From Chloroflexota bacterium (GTDB taxonomy: Bacteria > Chloroflexota > Anaerolineae > J102): 19,718 nucleotides of DNA. The position numbers were made by a program, and so were the translations under genes. Positions 14,499 through 19,718 of this stretch are shown piece by piece (within the stretch, counting starts at the first letter, position 1; every line of letters begins with the position of its first letter). The notes beneath the pieces are model-generated. The model searched no databases and was not told where the DNA came from. It saw nothing but the letters and a program-made list of their open reading frames with translations. The stretch is taken from NCBI GenBank assembly GCA_003353825.1, contig PIVW01000044.1:1-19718 (forward strand). Direction: 5' to 3'.

Positions 14499-15515
14499 AT
14501 GGCTATTGTTAGCATGAAGTCCCTGCTGGAAGCGGGTGTTCACTTCGGCCACCGCACCAAACGCTGGAATCCGAAGATGCGTCCCTTCATCTTCACCGAG
14601 CGTAACGGTGTGCACATTATCGATCTTTCACAAACGGTTGGTCAGCTCGAGAACGCATCTAATTATGTGCAAAATACCGTTACTGAGGGTGGAACCGTAC
14701 TTTTTGTGGGAACCAAACGGCAGGCAGCGCCCATTATAGAAGAAGAAGCGTTGCGCTGTGCCATGCCCTTTGTCAATAAGCGTTGGTTAGGTGGCACGCT
14801 CACCAACTTCCGTACCATTCGCTCCCGTGTCGATTACATGATCGATCTGGAACGCCGCCGCGAGTATGGTGAGTTCAAACGTTTACCAAAAAAAGAAGTT
14901 CTCAAACTCAACGAAGAGATCGAGCGACTGAACCGCCGAGTCGGCGGCCTACGCACGATGGAAAAACTCCCCGACGCCGTCTTTATCGTTGATATCCGCC
15001 GTGAGGATCTGGCAGTCAAAGAAGCAATCAAGCTTAAGATCCCCATTGTCGCTATCGTTGATACCAACTGCAATCCCGATCCCATCGATCTGATCATCCC
15101 CTCAAACGACGATGCCATTCGCGCCATTCGCTTGATGGTCGGTAAGATGTCAGAAGCAGTGCTGGCAGGTCATAGCATGCGCGAGACCATGCAGGCAGAG
15201 GCAGAGGAACAAGCCATCGAAGCAGGTATCGCATCGCCATCGGCCCCGACTTACGACCGTGAACGCACTATCGATGAACTACTTGGGCCTTCTACATTGG
15301 CGAAGTTGGAAGAAGGCATCGGCTCTGACGAACCAGAAAAAGAGACCAGAACCAAGAGAGCGGAGGTCAAGAAAACGGTAAAGGCCGTAGTCGAATCAAA
15401 CAGTGAGGAAGTGGTCGCAGAAACAGGCGTCGCAGAAGAAGTCATCGCAGAAACCAAAGTCGAAGTGGCCGCAGAGCCTGAACCCGAGGAAAAAGCCGAA
15501 ACCGAAGACGCATAG
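14499..15515 (+). CDS. rpsB: 30S ribosomal protein S2 with long acidic C-terminal tail
   Basis: 338 residues. Core S2, residues 1 to about 230: [20 protein letters not shown] near the start, LFVGTKRQA (68-76), [15 protein letters not shown] (93-107), [20 protein letters not shown] (187-206, the classic signature). It binds the small-subunit head-body junction and is needed for S1 docking. From about 231 the protein continues for some 105 residues, far beyond the usual total of 230-260. The end is Glu/Ala/Val/Lys-rich with a near-repeated EEVVAETG and EEVIAETK. The ATG at 14499 is fixed by AGGAG 11 nt upstream and by homology; a longer frame from 14406 is not credible. First gene of rpsB-tsf-pyrH-frr-uppS-cdsA. 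Confidence 0.97.
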   Translation: MAIVSMKSLLEAGVHFGHRTKRWNPKMRPFIFTERNGVHIIDLSQTVGQLENASNYVQNTVTEGGTVLFVGTKRQAAPIIEEEALRCAMPFVNKRWLGGTLTNFRTIRSRVDYMIDLERRREYGEFKRLPKKEVLKLNEEIERLNRRVGGLRTMEKLPDAVFIVDIRREDLAVKEAIKLKIPIVAIVDTNCNPDPIDLIIPSNDDAIRAIRLMVGKMSEAVLAGHSMRETMQAEAEEQAIEAGIASPSAPTYDRERTIDELLGPSTLAKLEEGIGSDEPEKETRTKRAEVKKTVKAVVESNSEEVVAETGVAEEVIAETKVEVAAEPEPEEKAETEDA

Positions 15516-15529
15516 TCAAACACTATCTG

Positions 15530-15613
15530 GACCTTCGGGACTGCGCCAACGGATGCGAAAGGCTTATCGATACGACGAGCCGCCTATCGTTTAACGCCCC
15601 TGAAGGTCTTTTT
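15530..15613 (+). terminator. Possible attenuator/terminator between rpsB and tsf
   Basis: GACCTTCGGG (15530-15539) pairs with CCCTGAAGGTC (15598-15608), one bulged base, directly followed by TTTTT (15609-15613). The approximately 58-nt loop contains a smaller CGATA/TATCG stem. The long loop makes efficient termination uncertain; partial read-through into tsf is plausible. Confidence 0.45.
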
Positions 15614-15686
15614 ACGCCCAACTATTGTTCATCACCCAATACTTAATCTATCCAACTACCTGGATGCTGTAGGAGATAATTTGATC

Positions 15687-16280
15687 ATGGAAATCACAAC
15701 TGCAATGGTCAAGGAACTGCGCACGGCCACAGGCGCCGGCGTATTGGACTGCCGAAAAGCACTCGAAGCCTCAAATGGCGACTTTGACGCCGCTGTGACA
15801 GCTTTACGAGAGAAGGGTCTTGCAGCCGCAGCCAAGAAAGCGAGCCGCGAGGCCAATGAAGGCTTGGTCGGCCATTACATACACCAGGGCTCAAAGGCCG
15901 CTGCGCTGGTCGAGGTCAACTGTGAAACCGACTTTGTGGCCCGTACGCCTCAATTCCAAACGCTGGTACATGATATTGCCATGCACATCGTTGCCGTAAA
16001 GCCACTCTATCTTACCCCTGAAGATGTCCCTGCAGATGTACTCGAAAAAGAAAAAAATATCTATCGCGTACAGATGCTCGAAGAAGGCAAACCGGAGCAT
16101 ATCGTCGATCGTATCATCGAAGGTAAGATCAACAAATTTTATGAGGAAACCTGTTTGATGGAACAGGCGTTTGTCAAAGATACTGATCTCAAAATCAAGG
16201 ATCTGGTGACTAATCACATCGCCTCGTTGGGCGAAAATATGCGTGTGCGGCGCTTCTCTCACCTTGAGGTGGGAGGCTAA
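15687..16280 (+). CDS. tsf: Elongation factor Ts, short form
   Basis: 197 residues. The guanine-nucleotide exchange factor for EF-Tu. The N-terminal UBA-like domain (1-45) has [20 protein letters not shown]. The core holds [11 protein letters not shown], whose TDFV (81-84) inserts next to the EF-Tu nucleotide site. The length is that of the short, single-core EF-Ts seen in Thermus, Cyanobacteria and Chloroflexota rather than the E. coli type of about 280. The ATG at 15687 is 11 nt after AGGAG (15671-15675), the same spacing as rpsB; an in-frame TTG at 15681 would leave only 5 nt. It follows rpsB after 171 nt. Confidence 0.97.
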   Translation: MEITTAMVKELRTATGAGVLDCRKALEASNGDFDAAVTALREKGLAAAAKKASREANEGLVGHYIHQGSKAAALVEVNCETDFVARTPQFQTLVHDIAMHIVAVKPLYLTPEDVPADVLEKEKNIYRVQMLEEGKPEHIVDRIIEGKINKFYEETCLMEQAFVKDTDLKIKDLVTNHIASLGENMRVRRFSHLEVGG

Positions 16281-16286
16281 TCCAGA

Positions 16287-16334
16287 AAGACCAAGAGCGT
16301 GGAGAGAGGTTACAATCTCCACGCTCTTGGTCTT
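16287..16334 (+). other. Perfect 19-bp stem-loop between tsf and pyrH
   Basis: AAGACCAAGAGCGTGGAGA (16287-16305) is perfectly complementary to 16316-16334 around the 10-nt loop GAGGTTACAA. It starts six bases after the tsf stop. What follows is A-rich (AACAACAAAAAC), not a T-run, so a simple Rho-independent terminator is not supported. A processing, stability or partial-termination element inside the operon fits better. Confidence 0.7.
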
Positions 16335-16393
16335 AACAACAAAAACTGACTCAGACGCATCGCATTCTCTCTACACTCGGTCAGGAAGGTAAC

Positions 16394-17110
16394 ATGGCAC
16401 ACGTCAGGTATCGACGGATTCTCATCAAATTGGGCGGTGAGGCCCTTGCCGGTCCCGATGGCTTTGGTATTGACCCAGCAGAGGCCGAAGTTCTGGCAAC
16501 CAGAATCAAGCGAGTTAAGGATCTCAATGTGCAAATTGCCCTCGTGATCGGCGCCGGCAACCTCTGGCGAGGGAAGCAAGGGCTGGAACATGGCATGGAA
16601 CGTACAACAGCCGACCATATGGGCATGCTTGCCACGGTAATGAATGCCCTGGCCTTGCAAGATGCGTTGGAACGCGTGGGGATCGTCACCCGGGTGCAGA
16701 CCGCCATCGAGATGAAAGCGATCGCCGAACCCTACATTCGAGGCCGGGCGATTCGCCATCTCGAGAAAGGACGAGTGGTCATCCTAGGGGCAGGAACAGG
16801 CAACCCCTACTTCACCACCGATACGGCAGGAGCATTACGGGCAATGGAGATTGATGCTGAGGTTATGATTAAAGCCACCAAAGTAGATGGGGTTTACGAT
16901 GGCGATCCCAAACTCAACCCCGATGCCAAACGTTATGACAACCTTAGCTACATCGACGCTGTGAACAAACGGCTCAAGGTTATGGATAGCACGGCGATTA
17001 CGCTGTGTATGGATCATGATTTACCAATCATCGTCCTGAACCTATGGCAAGAAGAAGCACTGGAACGCGCCGTATATGGTGAACCTGTCGGAACCATGGT
17101 TTACAGGTAG
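16394..17110 (+). CDS. pyrH: UMP kinase
   Basis: 238 residues, the normal length of the hexameric bacterial UMP kinase of the amino-acid kinase fold, which makes UDP from UMP and ATP. Motifs: IKLGGEAL (11-18), GAGNLWRG (53-60), [20 protein letters not shown] (74-93), [13 protein letters not shown] (134-146), [14 protein letters not shown] (160-173) and MDSTA (197-201). All look intact. AGGAAGG ends four bases before the ATG. It is separated from tsf by 113 nt that hold the 19-bp hairpin, and from frr by 179 nt. GTP activation and UTP inhibition are family properties, not visible here. Confidence 0.97.
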   Translation: MAHVRYRRILIKLGGEALAGPDGFGIDPAEAEVLATRIKRVKDLNVQIALVIGAGNLWRGKQGLEHGMERTTADHMGMLATVMNALALQDALERVGIVTRVQTAIEMKAIAEPYIRGRAIRHLEKGRVVILGAGTGNPYFTTDTAGALRAMEIDAEVMIKATKVDGVYDGDPKLNPDAKRYDNLSYIDAVNKRLKVMDSTAITLCMDHDLPIIVLNLWQEEALERAVYGEPVGTMVYR

Positions 17111-17289
17111 CAGCCATGTAGCCCAAAATGGGCAGTTCTCCGGCTTGTTTCTTCCTGCACTTTTGATTACACTGTCTTTCAATATAGTGATGGGTCGAGT
17201 TGGAATCAGTATCAGCTCGCCCGTCCATTCAATCAAGTATCTCGCAGCCTTTTTTAGCTGTTGCTGTCTTCCCCACATGGAGATTGGCT

Positions 17290-17847
17290 ATGCTTAATGA
17301 CGTACAACAAGAAGCTCGTGAACGTATGGATGGCGCCATCAAGTCGTTACAGGGAGATCTCGCTGCAATTCGGACAGGACGTGCCTCGCCAGCCTTGCTC
17401 GACCGGGTGCAGGTGGATTATTACGATAGCCCCACACCGATCAACCAACTGGCGGTGGTTACAGTGCCTGAGCCGCGCCTGATAGCGATTCGTCCCTTTA
17501 GTCCCGGCGACATCTTCATGATAGAGCGCTCGATCATGAAGTCGGACCTGGGTTTAACCCCATCAAATGATGGCAAGATCATCCGCCTAGCCATCCCTCA
17601 ACTTACAGAAGAACGTCGTCGAGACTTAAGCCGGCAGGTTGGGAAACGTGTAGAAGAGGCCAGAGTGGCCGTACGTAATGTGCGCCGTGATGCCATATCT
17701 GACCTGCGCGATTTCGAGAAGGAAAGTATGATCACGGAAGATGATCTGCGCCTGGGGTATGACAGGATCCAGGAACAAACGGATGAATATGTTAAACAGA
17801 TAGACGAGATCGGTGAACAGAAAATCGCCGAAATTATGGAAATATAG
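17290..17847 (+). CDS. frr: Ribosome recycling factor
   Basis: 185 residues, the standard length. With EF-G it splits post-termination ribosomes. Visible: the coiled three-helix bundle with the conserved RTGRASP (28-34), the short beta domain around VTVPEPRLIAIRPF, and the C-terminal RRDAISDLRDFEKE...ITEDD stretch. GGAG (17279-17282) sits seven bases before the ATG at 17290, which decides the start; an in-frame upstream start at 17200 gives a non-family extension. The 179-nt gap after pyrH holds a small GCCCA/TGGGC hairpin (17121-17133) and no gene; no convincing promoter was found there. Followed by uppS after 27 nt. Confidence 0.97.
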   Translation: MLNDVQQEARERMDGAIKSLQGDLAAIRTGRASPALLDRVQVDYYDSPTPINQLAVVTVPEPRLIAIRPFSPGDIFMIERSIMKSDLGLTPSNDGKIIRLAIPQLTEERRRDLSRQVGKRVEEARVAVRNVRRDAISDLRDFEKESMITEDDLRLGYDRIQEQTDEYVKQIDEIGEQKIAEIMEI

Positions 17848-17874
17848 GCAGGCGTACAATAGAACGGAGAGATT

Positions 17875-18612
17875 ATGCCCCAACCCAACATTAGTAACAG
17901 CTATACCGAATTGATTCCTGGCAAACCTATTCCTCAGCACATTGGCATCATCATGGATGGCAACGGCCGCTGGGCAAAATCACGCGGGCTACCACGCGCT
18001 GCTGGCCATCGCGCTGGGACGAAAAACATTCGGCGTTTGTTGGAAGAAGCTGTGCGCATTGGGGTAAAGGTCCTGACCATTTACGCGTTCAGCACAGAGA
18101 ATTGGGGTCGACCCCGTGCTGAGGTCGGCCATCTGATGCGCCTTATCAGCCAGAGCAGTCGCAACGAACTGGATGAGCTACATGCCAACGGCGTACAGAT
18201 TCGCCATAGTGGGCGTCTGGCCGGGGTTGAACCAGCTTTGGCAAAGCAAATTCAGAGTGCCATCGAACGTACGAAAGAGAACGATACCATTGTGCTCAAC
18301 GTCGCCTTTAATTACGGTGGCCGCGCCGAGATCGTCGACGCCATCAAGAACCTTATACAAGATGGAATAGCGCTTGATGATGTCAGCGAAGAGTTGGTGA
18401 GTCGTTACCTCTACACGGCCGGCCTGCCTGACCCCGACATTATCGTTCGTACCGGAGGAGAGTATCGTCTCTCCAACTTTCTTACCTGGCAGGCTGCTTA
18501 CGCCGAGTATTACGCTACGCCTACCTATTGGCCTGATTTCGACGAAGCGGCATTGCGAGAGGCGATTGCCGTTTTCCAGGGACGTGATCGTCGCTATGGT
18601 CTCGTAAGGTAG
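17875..18612 (+). CDS. uppS: Undecaprenyl diphosphate synthase (cis-isoprenyl transferase)
   Basis: 245 residues. Adds isopentenyl diphosphate units in cis to farnesyl diphosphate, making the C55 carrier for peptidoglycan and other wall polymers. Motifs in order: [13 protein letters not shown] (22-34) with catalytic Asp 28, GHRAG (44-48), [11 protein letters not shown] (70-80), FNYGG (145-149), and [20 protein letters not shown] (192-211) for isopentenyl diphosphate and magnesium binding, then YWPDF (218-222). The RTSGE of many relatives reads RTGGE here. A GGAGAG precedes the ATG. Chain length, hence C55, is assumed from context with cdsA. Confidence 0.96.
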   Translation: MPQPNISNSYTELIPGKPIPQHIGIIMDGNGRWAKSRGLPRAAGHRAGTKNIRRLLEEAVRIGVKVLTIYAFSTENWGRPRAEVGHLMRLISQSSRNELDELHANGVQIRHSGRLAGVEPALAKQIQSAIERTKENDTIVLNVAFNYGGRAEIVDAIKNLIQDGIALDDVSEELVSRYLYTAGLPDPDIIVRTGGEYRLSNFLTWQAAYAEYYATPTYWPDFDEAALREAIAVFQGRDRRYGLVR

Positions 18613-18619
18613 GGTTCAT

Positions 18620-19420
18620 ATGCTTAGAGATCGTGTGTTGGTTGCCATTGTAGCAATACCGGCCGTTGCCGGGATCGCCTGGCTCGGGGGTTGGTGGTTT
18701 ACGGCGTTTGTCGCCGCGTTCACAGTGGTTGCTACCTGGGAACTCTACACGATTATGGGGAAGAATGAGTTCTTCACGCCCATTGTCTGGCTGGGTCTAC
18801 TTCTCGCCGGTCTGCTGGTCTTGGAGGGCGGGTTGCCTCCCGACCCGGAACGACTTCAGGCATTGCTGGTGATCACGATACTGGTGGGCCTGGTTGTAGC
18901 CCTCTTTCTACACCGATCAACAGCCTCAAGTGACTTCATACTCACACTGGGTGCTGCTGTTTATCTAGGAGTTACCTTGCGATTCCTGGCCCTAATGAGG
19001 GGGTTGGACAGTGGTCTGTGGTGGGTGGCCCTGGCGGCATTGGTCACCTGGATTACCGACTCCGGCGCCTATTTCATCGGCCGCAGTTTCGGCCGCCATA
19101 AATTGTGGCCGCGAGTTAGCCCTAAAAAGACCTGGGAAGGCCTTATCGGCGGCATGGCCGTCGGCACCCTTGGCGCGGCACTGCTCGGCCCCTGGCTAAT
19201 CGATGGGCTGACATGGCAACAGGGTGTTGTCATTGGATTGTTGGTGGGCATTGTCGGCCCACTGGGCGATCTCAGTGAATCGTTGTTCAAACGACAGACG
19301 GGAGTAAAAGATTCCTCCAACCTGATCCCTGGCCATGGTGGTTTCTTCGACCGTATCGATTCCTTCATTTTTGTGGGGCCGGTTGTCTACCTGTTGGCGA
19401 CGCTGGTTTGGGGTTGGTAA
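18620..19420 (+). CDS. cdsA: Phosphatidate cytidylyltransferase (CDP-diacylglycerol synthase)
   Basis: 266 residues, polytopic. Makes CDP-diacylglycerol from phosphatidate and CTP, the entry to phosphatidylglycerol and related lipids. At least six hydrophobic segments are visible (about 7-40, 52-70, 80-98, 105-125, 133-152, 175-192, 200-215, 248-265). The catalytic region is ITDSGAYFIGRSFGRHK (145-161), SPKKTWEG (167-174) and the family signature from GDLSESLFKRQTGVKDSS (216-233) to HGGFFDRIDS (239-248), all with metal-binding acids intact. The start lies seven bases after the uppS stop, so the two are translationally close. The gene usually followed by dxr and rseP in this cluster is here followed by neither. 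Confidence 0.97.
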   Translation: MLRDRVLVAIVAIPAVAGIAWLGGWWFTAFVAAFTVVATWELYTIMGKNEFFTPIVWLGLLLAGLLVLEGGLPPDPERLQALLVITILVGLVVALFLHRSTASSDFILTLGAAVYLGVTLRFLALMRGLDSGLWWVALAALVTWITDSGAYFIGRSFGRHKLWPRVSPKKTWEGLIGGMAVGTLGAALLGPWLIDGLTWQQGVVIGLLVGIVGPLGDLSESLFKRQTGVKDSSNLIPGHGGFFDRIDSFIFVGPVVYLLATLVWGW

Positions 19421-19466
19421 ACGCGTTCTTAACGTCGACACCTTTGGTCTATTCGGCCTCGACATC

Positions 19467-19718
19467 TCATTGAAGGAGGCTGTGCCCATCTCGTGTCGAT
19501 AGCCCGATGAACCCCATACATGCAGAGGTGAGTGGTCGAGATACAAATGGGGTCAGGAAGAGTTTATCGAGTAGGGGTTGATTGACCATCTCAATAAGAT
19601 CTGGCTCTTTGGGATTTCGCGTGACAGGCCCATATATAGTGTGCTCAGATTTAGGCAAAAAGACGGTAGCCTCCCAGATCCAGATAGAGGCGCTGGAACC
19701 AAGTTTCGGTTCGAAGGA
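19467..19718 (-). CDS. Unidentified minus-strand frame running off the right edge (partial)
   Basis: A minus-strand frame is open from the edge to a TGA at 19467-19469 (83 codons), convergent with cdsA. It includes PKEPDLIEMVNQPLLDKLF and STRDGHSLLQ at its end. I do not recognise the sequence and see no signal or membrane segment. The DNA 19421-19466 beyond its stop holds nothing I can name. It could be the C-terminus of a real gene that begins outside the window, or chance; an 83-codon open frame at this base composition is suggestive only. Confidence 0.35.
   Translation of the reverse strand, partial: SFEPKLGSSASIWIWEATVFLPKSEHTIYGPVTRNPKEPDLIEMVNQPLLDKLFLTPFVSRPLTSACMGFIGLSTRDGHSLLQ

Noticed and set aside
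17164..17186. TTGATT...TATAGT as an internal frr promoter
   Set aside because: The spacer is only about 14 nt, too short for a sigma70-type promoter.
19511..19553. ACCCCAT/ATGGGGT inverted repeat after cdsA as a terminator
   Set aside because: 29-nt loop and no T-run; weak structure inside a possible convergent gene.
19587..19597. CATCTCAATAA, identical to part of the MITE end
   Set aside because: No inverted partner or flanking duplication within the window, and it lies inside an open frame; not enough to call a third element.
1..19718. tRNA, rRNA, CRISPR array, phage or toxin-antitoxin genes
   Set aside because: No regularly spaced direct repeats, no tRNA cloverleaf pattern and no rRNA blocks were seen on either strand; GGTTC/GAACC words at 6547-6559 belong to the MITE.

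Overview
The window is a bacterial chromosome segment of roughly 50% GC (judged by eye). The gene content and protein style fit a member of the Chloroflexota, probably the Anaerolineae/Caldilineae side. Supporting signs are a short, single-core EF-Ts, a tandem universal-stress protein with a DUF389-type tail, an FHA-anchored trypsin-like protein, a DUF6391-like membrane protein and paired half-size ABC exporters. This placement is inference from remembered families, not a database result.

Layout. From 1 to 12746 every recognised gene is on the minus strand; from 12997 to 19420 every recognised gene is on the plus strand. The left edge holds a 5'-truncated S9 peptidase fragment (1-206) abutting a small DUF6391-like membrane protein (193-639). 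A palindromic MITE-like element follows (671-761), with an exact 8-bp target duplication. Next, in transcription order, come an FHA/membrane/pseudo-trypsin protein (5935-4787) and two half-transporters (4549-2795 and 2670-847) that form one heterodimeric ABC exporter. An AT-rich island (about 6060-6488) ends in a second element of the same MITE family (6489-6615). Beyond it lie a ketopantoate-reductase-family enzyme (6680-7672) and an M20 amidohydrolase (7767-8954). A likely lipoate cluster runs lpdA (12746-11352), a diaminopentanoate-dehydrogenase-like enzyme (11267-10275) and lipA (10170-9217), which is followed by a minus-strand terminator.

The divergent gap 12747-12996 carries two strong inverted repeats. 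To its right is a tandem universal stress protein. Its C-terminal DUF389 membrane domain is wrecked by an internal deletion and frameshifts, leaving recognisable remnants up to about 14153. A good sigma70-type promoter (14328-14355) then drives the classic translation/envelope cluster rpsB-tsf-pyrH-frr-uppS-cdsA. The first four genes are separated by unusually long gaps (171, 113 and 179 nt) containing stem-loops, while frr, uppS and cdsA are tightly packed. After cdsA, dxr and rseP are not seen; instead an unidentified minus-strand frame runs in from the right edge.

How the genes work together. LipA makes the lipoyl cofactor, and Lpd re-oxidises it in the 2-oxoacid dehydrogenase or glycine cleavage complexes. 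RpsB, EF-Ts and ribosome recycling factor serve translation. PyrH supplies UDP, hence CTP, used by CdsA for CDP-diacylglycerol. UppS supplies undecaprenyl diphosphate for the cell wall. The most interesting signals are the MITE family with 8-bp duplications, the FHA pseudoprotease beside an asymmetric exporter, and the decaying USP-DUF389 fusion. I did not find a clear new multi-gene defence or CRISPR-like system.
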